The notes beneath the pieces were generated by a model. The model was given only the letters and a program-made list of their open reading frames with translations. It was not told the origin of the DNA and searched no databases. A program made the translations under genes and the position numbers. From assembly GCF_014196715.1 (NCBI RefSeq), contig NZ_JACIEF010000002.1:1239574-1303573 (forward strand): a stretch of 64,000 nt of DNA. The letters are read 5' to 3'. The stretch's first letter is position 1. Every line of letters begins with the position of its first letter. Origin of the DNA: Pedobacter zeae. GTDB lineage: Bacteria; Bacteroidota; Bacteroidia; Sphingobacteriales; Sphingobacteriaceae. Below, piece by piece: positions 52,490 through 61,600 of the stretch.

Positions 52490-53890
52490 ATGCCAGAAAA
52501 TTTACAACTGAAAAATATAGAAGCTACAAGGCGCGTATTGCCCATGATCCTGGCTACGGCCATTTTTATGCAGATGCTCGATTCGACCATACTTAATACA
52601 TCGCTGCCGGCCATTGCAAAGGATCTCCATCAATCTCCGTTGAATATGCAAAATGCCATTATTGGTTATGTATTAACACTGGCTGTTTTTATGCCGGTGA
52701 GTGGTTTCCTCTCCGATAAATTTGGTACGAAGAAAGTATTTATCCTGTCGTTAATACTTTTCAGTGCGGGATCACTTTTTTGTTCGCTCTCCGGAAATTT
52801 GACCCAACTGGTAATTTCAAGGATAATACAGGGCGTAGGTGGAAGTTTGATGACACCAGTTGGAAAATTAGCACTGGTTAAGAGTTTTCCGAAGAAAGAT
52901 CTATTGAAAGCCATGAATTTTGCAATTATACCTGCGCTCATTGGCCCTGTTTTAGGTCCACTTGTGGGGGGATATATGGTAGATTACCTGTCGTGGCACT
53001 GGATATTTTTGATCAATATACCGATGGGCGTTTTGGGGATTGTGCTCAGCTTGCGGTATATGCCTGATTACCGGTCTGCGGTGATTGATTTTGATTTACG
53101 GGGATTTTTAATTTTTGCTGCTGCATCATTGTTTCTCTCCATTTCGCTCGAACTCTTCGGAAATGTTGTTTATACCACACCTGCCCTGGCTATTTTATCA
53201 CTTGGGGTGTTAATGCTTTATTTTTATTACCGGCATGCTGTAACAGACAATAACCCTATTTTCCCGTTGAATTTATTTAAGGTAAGAACATTCAGGGTAG
53301 GTATACTTGGTAACCTTGCCACCCGGCTGGGCATCAGTGCGATACCTTTATTGTTGCCCATGATGATCCAGATCGCTTACGGGCAATCTGCAGTCGTTTC
53401 GGGCTGGATTATTGCACCCATGGCACTCACGGCTATTATTGCGAAATCGCAGGTTATAAAAATTCTGAACAGGTTTGGTTACAGAACAACGTTGATGGCC
53501 AATACTTTTATAATCGGGAGCCTGATCTGCACGATGGCTATCCCTGCAATAGGTGCCTCTATTTATTATTATGTACCGATCATTGTGGTGATGGGGTTTT
53601 TTAATTCCATTCAGTTTACGGCCATGAACACCATTTCAATTGCTGATCTGCGTGAGTATCATACCAGTAGCGGTAATTCGCTGATATCTGTAAACCAGCA
53701 ACTTGCGATTGGGTTTGGCGTTGCTTTCGGGCTGATTGTCCTGAAGTTATTTCGCGGGGATGTGAAACTCATACATGATGATATCCACAATGCGTTCAGG
53801 TACACCTTTCTTGTTGTGGGTGTTTTGACCATACTATCTGGCCTTGTATTTAGGCGGTTACATTTTAAAGATGGCGAGAATTTAAAATAA
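52490..53890 (+). CDS. MFS transporter, DHA2 (EmrB/QacA) family
   Basis: This 466-residue drug:H+ antiporter-like inner-membrane protein has about 14 hydrophobic segments. Family marks are LDSTILNTSLPAIAKDL in helix 1 (motif D1), GFLSDKFGTKKVF (motif A), SRIIQGVGGSLMTPVGK (motif B) and GPVLGPLVGGYMVDYLSWHW (motif C). It probably exports hydrophobic drugs or metabolites. No membrane-fusion or outer-membrane factor is adjacent. It is the first intact gene outside the island's third scar. Confidence 0.92.
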   Translation: MPENLQLKNIEATRRVLPMILATAIFMQMLDSTILNTSLPAIAKDLHQSPLNMQNAIIGYVLTLAVFMPVSGFLSDKFGTKKVFILSLILFSAGSLFCSLSGNLTQLVISRIIQGVGGSLMTPVGKLALVKSFPKKDLLKAMNFAIIPALIGPVLGPLVGGYMVDYLSWHWIFLINIPMGVLGIVLSLRYMPDYRSAVIDFDLRGFLIFAAASLFLSISLELFGNVVYTTPALAILSLGVLMLYFYYRHAVTDNNPIFPLNLFKVRTFRVGILGNLATRLGISAIPLLLPMMIQIAYGQSAVVSGWIIAPMALTAIIAKSQVIKILNRFGYRTTLMANTFIIGSLICTMAIPAIGASIYYYVPIIVVMGFFNSIQFTAMNTISIADLREYHTSSGNSLISVNQQLAIGFGVAFGLIVLKLFRGDVKLIHDDIHNAFRYTFLVVGVLTILSGLVFRRLHFKDGENLK

Positions 53891-54130
53891 TTGCAATGAG
53901 ATCATTTGGCCCGGCTTTCCATTTTGTGGTTAACGGATGAAGCTACCCAAAAGACCTCAGTGATCTATTAAATTACCTACCGGTTAAAGTTACCAAACGG
54001 GCAAAGAGCTACTTTCAAACTACAGTACTTTTAGGAATTGCTTATCAGTTTAAGCCTTACTGTTTATTGCAATACCGGCCATCTTCTAACCGAAGGCTTC
54101 TTTCTATTTCAAAAAGTTTGTTTAATATAG

Positions 54131-54160
54131 CAAAGCCCCGGCTTTGGATCCGGGGCTTTG
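54131..54160. terminator. Strong hairpin between MFS and PepSY genes
   Basis: CAAAGCCCCGG pairs perfectly with CCGGGGCTTTG over an eight-base loop, directly after the PepSY stop codon on the minus strand. T runs are weak on both sides. It can serve the convergent MFS and PepSY genes. The gap 53891-54130 contains nothing I can name. Confidence 0.65.
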
Positions 54161-54163
54161 CCT

Positions 54164-55438
54164 TTATATTTCTACGAGTAATTGTTCTGCCGGTTCCGGC
54201 AAGGTCTTGGCAGGCTGCTTCGCCAAAATCTTTGCCGGTTTCTTTTTCTTAAATTTCCGGCCATACCATACCAGGAATCCGGTAATCGGCAGGCTGGCGC
54301 CAATAAGTGAGGCCAGGAAGGCCAGTACCTTGCCCGGAAAGCCCAAAATACTGCCAACATGGATATCGTAATTCATCTTTCGCAATTTCTGCCCAAAAGA
54401 AGCTTGTGCATAGGCTACAGAATAGGCATCCTGTCGTTTTAACTCCTGCAGGGTATGCTGGTCAAACGTGTAACCCTGGCTATTGTAAAACTGCCCTTTA
54501 TTTGGGTATACGGTAATGTTGATGGCGGCCTTGGCATCAGCCGTATCGGCAAAACTGTAATAAAAACCCATCGATTCAGGGTGGCGGGCAATAACCCGGT
54601 TCCAGGCCACATCCATCGCTTTTTCCGGGGTATAGCCCGTTCCTTTCAGCGTAGAGTCTGAGTCCAGCCGTTTGTATGCTGCCAGCTTTTCGCCGCCTGA
54701 TGTCACCCAGTATATGCCCTCACTATACCATTTAATACCATATACCATTCCGGTAAGGGCGATGGCCAGCAGGAACAATAAAGCATAAAAACCGAGTACG
54801 TTGTGCAGGTCGAGATTTACCCGTTTAAAAGAGGCGCCCCATTTGATCTTAAAACTCTTATCACGAGTGGATTGATTCCATTTTTTTGGATACCACCAGA
54901 TGAGCCCGGTAATCAGTAAAACAACGAAAATCAGGGTGCCGTAGTTAACTATTGGCCGCCCTATTTGGGCAGGCATCCAGAGAAAACGGTGTCCGTTTAA
55001 AATAAACCTGAAGAAATCTGATTCGCCCGGTTGGTGCACTTCAGTACTGATCACCTCGCCCGTATAGGGATTTACTTTGAGGATGGTATTTCCCGTACGA
55101 CGATCCCTCGGGGCGGCATTGGCGGCCCGTAAATTTAAATTAATAGCCCTGCCTTGCTGGTAATTGGCGTACGATGGCACTTTCTCCGGGTAAAGCTTAG
55201 CGGCAATGCGCATTAACTCGGAGGGTTTAACCACGGGCTTATCCTGCCAGGCTACTTTGGTGTTAGGCTCCAGCAGCCCGGTAATTTCTTCATTAAATAC
55301 CCAGATGCACCCGGTGAGGCATACGATGAGTACAATGACGCCGGATATCAAACCTAACCACAAGTGCAACCAATTGTTGATGCGCTTAAAAAGTGTGTCT
55401 TTTTGCTTTTTCTTTCCTTGATTTCGGGTTTTGGTCAT
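54164..55438 (-). CDS. PepSY-associated transmembrane protein (iron-uptake partner)
   Basis: This 424-residue inner-membrane protein has about four helices (about 30-55, 160-180, 215-240, 360-395) and periplasmic PepSY-like domains. LWLGLISGVIVLIVCLTGCI, RIWLGLIS-like and NGHRFLWMP are characteristic of the group that accompanies siderophore receptors. Related proteins act in reductive release of iron from siderophores or in envelope processing. It starts 28 bp after the TonB-dependent siderophore receptor gene and is almost surely in its operon. Confidence 0.88.
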   Translation of the reverse strand: MTKTRNQGKKKQKDTLFKRINNWLHLWLGLISGVIVLIVCLTGCIWVFNEEITGLLEPNTKVAWQDKPVVKPSELMRIAAKLYPEKVPSYANYQQGRAINLNLRAANAAPRDRRTGNTILKVNPYTGEVISTEVHQPGESDFFRFILNGHRFLWMPAQIGRPIVNYGTLIFVVLLITGLIWWYPKKWNQSTRDKSFKIKWGASFKRVNLDLHNVLGFYALLFLLAIALTGMVYGIKWYSEGIYWVTSGGEKLAAYKRLDSDSTLKGTGYTPEKAMDVAWNRVIARHPESMGFYYSFADTADAKAAINITVYPNKGQFYNSQGYTFDQHTLQELKRQDAYSVAYAQASFGQKLRKMNYDIHVGSILGFPGKVLAFLASLIGASLPITGFLVWYGRKFKKKKPAKILAKQPAKTLPEPAEQLLVEI

Positions 55439-55466
55439 GGTGCCTGTTTTTATTGATCGGGTGTGA

Positions 55467-57956
55467 TTATTTAAACCGGTAAGTAATGCTCAATCGTGCG
55501 TTGCGTGGAACCTCATAGATATAGGTATAGTACGAAACGGATGTTGCCGTTTCTGTTGCCAGTTTGGTATACGAGCCCTGGGTAAGCAGCCTGCGATCTA
55601 ACAGGTTATTCACTACAGCGGCAATGGTTATTTTACCTTTTTCGTAAGAAACGCCTGCATCAAAACGGTAATAAGCTGGTAACATCAATGGAACAGTGGT
55701 AGATCCGGCATAACGGTCCAATTGGATCTGGTAGCCCGCACTCAGCCCAAAACCGTTCAACAAAGCCCCTTGCTTTTGGTAGCGGTAAGATAACCAGCCG
55801 TTGGTAATGTGCTTCGCAGAGTTAGGGGTATGCCTGCCCACCAGTTCTGGTTTAGCATCTTCACTTACCGTGGCATCGGTTAGCGCATAATTTAATACAA
55901 CGTTTAAGCCGCGGGTAATTTCCCCGTTGATATCCAGTTCAATACCTTTTGACGTGATGCCTCCCAATTGGATCTGGGCATTGGGATTTAGCGCCAGGTG
56001 CGCCGGATCGAGGTCGGCAGTTAACACATTTTTCTTCTTGATGCGGAAGGCAGCAGCGGTTACGTTCCATTTACCGTCAAAAAAATCCTTTTTAAGGCCC
56101 AGTTCGATGTTGTTACCGCGGATCGGCTTGAAAGGGTTTCCGGCATAGTCCTGGCCGGCAACAGGCAGGAAGCTCTGGTCATACAGGGTATAGGCACTGA
56201 AATCTTTCGCCAGGGTTACACTCAAACCGGCCCTTGGGCTAAAAACATTGTCAGATAGCTGCGTAAGGTTGGTTTTGCCCACGGTTACGGCATGTGTAAA
56301 ACGGCCGGCCAGGGTTAAACGAACCCGTCCGTCCAGCATGCGGAGCTCATCCTGCAGGTAGGCACCGGTATAGGTGAGGTTAGTGGCATATACATTTGAT
56401 CCTGAACGGTTCTGAATGCTGCGCGAACGATCGAAGTAAGGGATATTGGTAAAAGGAATGCCGTAAACAGGGTTATAAATGTTAAATGTAGCGTTGTTTG
56501 CCAATTGCAGATCGGGCTGTTGTACGCTTGAAAAATCGCCCCATGTTTTCAGGTTGCCCATATCAAGGCCGGCCAAAATGCGGTGCACAACAGGCCCGGT
56601 AGTCAGGTCGCCCATCAGGCTCATTTGGATATTTTTATTGATGGCCAGTTCTTCACTGATGTTCAGGTAGCGGCGCATATCGCCATTTGGTGCGATTTTC
56701 GATGGCCACGGGGTACCTCCATCTAAACCATAACGCAAATAGGCTGCCTGGGCATTTATCTTCCAGTCATTATTTAAACGGTGGCTCACATAAACGGTGG
56801 CATTGTGGTCATAAAGCTTTGCAGGGTCGAGCGCCGGATCGCCAAGAAAGAAACTGGGGTCTGTATCGCCAAATCCTTTCGGTGAAAAGCCGTATGAACC
56901 CAGTGCCTGGGCTTCTACATGCTGGGTCGTATATTCTGCCGTGATTAAGGTATTGCTATCCACCTGGTAGCTAATTACGGGAGCAATAATGTATTTATCG
57001 GTGTAATTGTATTTGTTGTAACTGTCTTTGGTTTGTGCAGCTAGGTTCAGGCGGAACAATAACCGGCCATCGCGACTTAATTTACCATCCAAATCAGCAG
57101 CGACACGGCCCAGGTTATAACCTCCACCGGCTACACTTACCGAACTGCGGTTTTGACCGGTAGGTTTCTTGGTTACCACGTTATAAATACCACCGGGTTC
57201 GCCATTGGCCATCATAAAACCAGAAGGACCTTTTACGAATTCAATGCGATCGATAGTTGCGGCATCGTCAGCTAATGGGCCCCAGGGCATTTTTTGATTC
57301 ATGCCGTTCCGGAAAGCCGGAATACTGGTTCCACGCATAAAAATGTTGGCATATTGGGCATCCCAATGGCCTACGCGCAAGCTACCGCTCACATTCCTGG
57401 TTACCCCGTCAACAATATCAAATACCTGCTGGTCTGCCAGTATTTTGCTGGTTAAGACCTGGATGTTCTGTGGTACTTCGATCAGGGGAGATTGTAACCG
57501 CAAGGAAGGTGATACTTTATCCACTTTATATCTTTTTTTATTCGTGCTGATCTGTACTTCGTCTAATTCGGAACGGTTTTCTTTCAAAGAAAAATCAGCA
57601 ATCACGGTGCCGCGCGACGATACATGTATCTGCTTTTCTTTCGGGTAAAGGCCAACCGCCGAAACGACCAGGGTATAATCACCAACCGGAACACGCCTGA
57701 TCTGGTAAAATCCATCTTCGTCAGTTACCGAACCATAGCGAGTGCCTTTTAAAACTACACTTACATTAGCGGCCACGCTACCGTCGGCAGTGGTGATCCT
57801 TCCACGCACTACACCAGTTTGCTCATCGTTGCGGTTTTGAACAAGACTATCTGCAGGATTGGTACAATATCCTGTCAGCGAAGTACCAGAACTGGCATGC
57901 GCTGCAAATATTCCGGTGCAGCACACACCAAAGAATAAAATTTTCTTAAATTGCAT
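55467..57956 (-). CDS. TonB-dependent siderophore receptor
   Basis: This 829-residue outer-membrane receptor has a signal peptide at residues 1-21, a carboxypeptidase-regulatory-like domain (about 45-125, GRITTADGSVAANVSVVLKG), a plug (about 150-260, VPQNIQVLTSKILADQQ and PSGFMMANGEPGGIYNVVTK) and a 22-strand-type barrel ending SITYRFK. The plug pattern with 'GEPGGIYNVVTKKP' is typical of ferric-siderophore (FhuA/FpvA-type) receptors. Together with the PepSY gene downstream it forms an iron-siderophore uptake operon. Fur-type control is likely but I found no clear box. Confidence 0.93.
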   Translation of the reverse strand: MQFKKILFFGVCCTGIFAAHASSGTSLTGYCTNPADSLVQNRNDEQTGVVRGRITTADGSVAANVSVVLKGTRYGSVTDEDGFYQIRRVPVGDYTLVVSAVGLYPKEKQIHVSSRGTVIADFSLKENRSELDEVQISTNKKRYKVDKVSPSLRLQSPLIEVPQNIQVLTSKILADQQVFDIVDGVTRNVSGSLRVGHWDAQYANIFMRGTSIPAFRNGMNQKMPWGPLADDAATIDRIEFVKGPSGFMMANGEPGGIYNVVTKKPTGQNRSSVSVAGGGYNLGRVAADLDGKLSRDGRLLFRLNLAAQTKDSYNKYNYTDKYIIAPVISYQVDSNTLITAEYTTQHVEAQALGSYGFSPKGFGDTDPSFFLGDPALDPAKLYDHNATVYVSHRLNNDWKINAQAAYLRYGLDGGTPWPSKIAPNGDMRRYLNISEELAINKNIQMSLMGDLTTGPVVHRILAGLDMGNLKTWGDFSSVQQPDLQLANNATFNIYNPVYGIPFTNIPYFDRSRSIQNRSGSNVYATNLTYTGAYLQDELRMLDGRVRLTLAGRFTHAVTVGKTNLTQLSDNVFSPRAGLSVTLAKDFSAYTLYDQSFLPVAGQDYAGNPFKPIRGNNIELGLKKDFFDGKWNVTAAAFRIKKKNVLTADLDPAHLALNPNAQIQLGGITSKGIELDINGEITRGLNVVLNYALTDATVSEDAKPELVGRHTPNSAKHITNGWLSYRYQKQGALLNGFGLSAGYQIQLDRYAGSTTVPLMLPAYYRFDAGVSYEKGKITIAAVVNNLLDRRLLTQGSYTKLATETATSVSYYTYIYEVPRNARLSITYRFK

Positions 57957-57983
57957 TTACTTTTAATTAGATGTTAAAGGTAT

Positions 57984-58040
57984 CCGGGCTTAAACCCGGT
58001 AATGCCACACGGAGTTCCAGTCTGTTGTGGCATTTTTTTT
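57984..58040 (-). promoter_or_regulatory. Structured leader upstream of the siderophore receptor
   Basis: Two adjacent stems are present: AATGCCACA (58001-58009) with TGTGGCATT (58026-58034), and CCGGG (57984-57988) with CCCGG (57995-57999). On the receptor strand they lie 28-85 nt upstream of the ATG. Read rightward, the first stem is followed by eight T, so it could instead be a terminator that blocks antisense transcription. No known riboswitch consensus is seen. Confidence 0.45.
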
Positions 58041-58626
58041 GCAAAGGTATGTTTATTTAGAATAAATCCAAATAAAATATGATATACAGACCTAAATCGT
58101 TTCAGCTGCATATACGCTCTACTATACTTGGTACCATTTCTAGAGCGTGAGGGTAAAAGCCGACCAAATACCTTTGGCAATTTTTAGCATTAATTTTAGA
58201 TGAGCTGTGAATGTAAAAAATTGGTGATATAATGTGGCTCTTATTGTTTTGTAGTGCGTTAGATTATTATTTTTCCCATCTTTGTGAGATAATTAATCAT
58301 CTCATATTCTAACCGATATGCGCTCTTATTTGCTTTATCCTTTCTCTGGGATCTTAGCTGGTATTGATGGCTTTCTATGCTATTTACCAGGACAGAACAG
58401 GTATGTTCAGATCACCAAACTTTTAAAATTCCGGGGATGCACACTTTTGTGCCAGCTGTCAGCTCGATTTTTAACCAGGAACCTGGTAGTTTCAAGACGA
58501 ACGGCCAGAATCAGTCCGACGTGAGACAACACAATCCAATTATTTTTTTATACGCTGCGTCAAACAGGACTGCATCCGGTTTGCGGTAACAGGCGCCATC
58601 TTTTGCACCTTTCTTATTCTAAATAA
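58041..58626. other. Intergenic region between the siderophore receptor and the surface protein
   Basis: About 590 bp between divergent genes. TTATTTTTCCCATCTTTGTGA near 58267-58287 contains CATCTTTG, one base away from a TAnnTTTG box. A small frame at 58318-58524 has no supporting features. Confidence 0.35.
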
Positions 58627-61600
58627 ATGAAAAAACGCTACTATTTATTAATGCTTTTTTTGGTCTTCACGGTAACGCTGCATGCGCAGAGTACAACCGA
58701 GACCTTTGAAACGGAATCCCATGGTTCAACCAGCTTTACCGACAATGGGGTTGTTTTCAATATCGTCTCCCATGTGGGTATCTTCGATATCCAGGGAAAT
58801 TATCCTGGTACCGGATGGAGCGGAACGGCTAACGACAACCGGTATATCGATAATTCAGGTACCGGGGCAGTGGCTAGCTCTGCCTCTTTTAGTATAAAGA
58901 CAACTTCCAATCTTTTTAAGGTAAACCGTTTCTGGATATTTTTATCCAATACTTCGCTTCAGCAAAATGTTTTGGGTACCCTTACGGTAACCGGCAAGCT
59001 CAGCGGAGTGACCAAGTTTACCCAGACCAAGACAACAGGTTTTGCAACCTCGTTGGGCACTACCAACGGCTACACACTCATCGATCTGACCAATCTTAAC
59101 GGTCAGAATTATTCCAATATCATTATTGATGAAATGCAGGTTACTCTAGGTGGAGCTTATGTTTATGCGGGTTTGGACGCATTTAACTGGGTAAAGGTTA
59201 CCACATCGCAAACTGCGGCACCGGTAATCGTTACTCCTGCCAATGGGAGTGTTGTGGCTACTACCACTCCGACCTATAGCGGTACCGCTGATGCAAATGC
59301 TACAGTTAAGGTTTATGTGGATGGCTCAGCACTAAGCACTACTGCTACAGCAGCTGCGGGTGGTGCCTGGTCGCTCGCACAGCCAACTACCCTTGGGCAG
59401 GGCCCCCATACGGTTTACGCTACTGCACAGGTTAGCGGGAACAGCGTTAGCCCGAATAGTAATACTAATACCTTTACCATAGATACGACCAGTCCGACGG
59501 TGGTTGTTACCAGTAGCGCAGGAGGATCGGGCGGGTCGACCCCGAATTCGCCGATCCCGTTCACGGTAACATTTTCGGAGCCGGTAACAAATTTTGTGGC
59601 AGGTGATATCACTGCGGGTAACGCAACGATCAATGGTTTTTCAGGAAGCGGTGATACGTACACTTTCAATGCAGTACCTGCTGCAAGCGGAACAGTAACC
59701 ATCAATATTGCTGCCAATGCCGCACAGGATTTAGCGGGCAACGGCAATGCTGCATCTGCCCAGTTCCAGATCAATTATACACCTGTAGTATCAGGTCCTA
59801 CCATTACAGGGCTAAGCTCGACTGCAGCAAATGCTACCTATGGAGTGGGCAATACACTGGACCTGACCATAGATTTTTCTAATCCGGTAACGGTAACCGG
59901 TACGCCACAGCTGACTTTGGAGACAGGAAGTATTGACCGGGTTGTTAATTACATTTCAGGTTCCGGATCCGGTACGCTTGTTTTTAGTTATACTGTTCAG
60001 GCCGGGGATGTTTCTGCTGATTTGGATTATGCAGGAACGACCGCACTTAACCTTAATGGTGGAACGATTAAGGATGGCTCAGGTAACAACGCAATATTGA
60101 CCCTGCCAGCTCCAGGGGCTGCGGGCTCACTGGGTGCAAATAAGAATATCATAATTGATGGTATATTACCAACAGTAAGCAGCGTGAATTCTGCTAACGC
60201 TAATGGTACTTATAAGTTAGGCGATGTCATCGCTGTTACGGTCAATTTTTCAGAGCCCGTTAGTGTAACAGGCACCCCGCAACTCGTCCTGGAAACCGGG
60301 GTTGTTGACCGGACTGTGAGTTACAGTTCAGGTTCCGGAACCAGCGCTTTGACTTTCAATTATACCGTCCAGGCAGGAGATATCTCTTCAGATCTGGATT
60401 ATTCCACTACAGGTGCTCTTTCACTTAACGGGGGAACAATCAGGGATGTGGCCGGAAACAATACGGTATTAACCCTTGCCACTCCCGGAGCCGCAGGCTC
60501 TCTGGGCGCAAACAAGAACATTGTAGTTGATGGCATTGCGCCGGTGGTGAGCAATGTAAATGCTTCTACTGCTAACGGCTTGTATAAGATAGGTGATGTA
60601 ATTTCAATAACTGCTACTTTTTCTGAACCCGTTACGGTTACAGGTACTCCTCAGCTATCCTTGGAGACCGGAGCCATTGACAGGCTTGCTGCTTATTCCT
60701 CAGGTTCTGGCACAAATAGTTTAACCTTTAATTATACCGTTCAGCCCGGCGATTTATCTGCTGACCTGGATTATGCAGGGACGGCCGCTCTTGCCCTGAA
60801 TGGGGGAACGATAAAAGATGCAGCGGGCAACAATGCTCCGCTAACCCTGGCATCGCCTGGCGCTGCGGGTTCGCTGGGTGCAAATAAGGCTATTATAATT
60901 GACGGGGTTTTACCGACTGTAACGATCACCTCAACCGCCAGCGGATCAACGGGTATTTCTCCGATCCCTTTTACGATAACGTTTTCTGAGCCTGTTACTG
61001 GTTTTTCGCTGACTGGAATCACGGCCACCAATGCAACACTGGGCAATTTTGCAGGAAGTGGTACAACTTATACATTTAATGCTATTCCTGTTGCAAATGG
61101 TACCGTAACGATCAATGTTCCTGCTAACCAGGCTTCTGATCCAGCTGGAAATGGAAACGCTGCAGCAACGCAATTTTCCATTAGCTATGTGGAATCAAAA
61201 CTAATCACAGCTTCAGCGGCAAACTTTCCATCAGCTTTAAATACAGTCTATGGAACCGCATCTACCTCGACCAGTATTACCCTTTTCGGGTCTGGCTTAT
61301 CGGCTGGCATTGTGGCTACGCCATCGTCAACTGCTAATTTTGAGGTAAGTGCGAATAATATTACCTACGGCAATACTGCTACCATTGGTACCTCAGGTAC
61401 AGTATCAGGTACACTTTATGTACGTTTGAAAGCAACGGCTGCAGCCAATACCAATATTTCAGGCAGCGTGACCCTTTCCAGCCCGGGTGCGAATAGTCCT
61501 GTAATAACCATACCTGCAAGTGCTGTTGACAAAGCAACCTTAACTTATGAGGCAGATGTTAAATCAAAAATATATGGAGATGCTGTACCTGCCCTTACCG

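Noticed and set aside
57984..58040. Cobalamin, TPP or SAM riboswitch upstream of the siderophore receptor
   Set aside because: None of the conserved riboswitch boxes can be seen; only two simple hairpins are present.
58318..58524. 68-codon frame before the giant surface protein
   Set aside because: No signal, no ribosome site, no recognisable pattern; it lies in the probable promoter/leader region.
59415..61173. Minus-strand frames inside the surface protein gene
   Set aside because: They are by-products of the repetitive GC-rich coding sequence on the plus strand.
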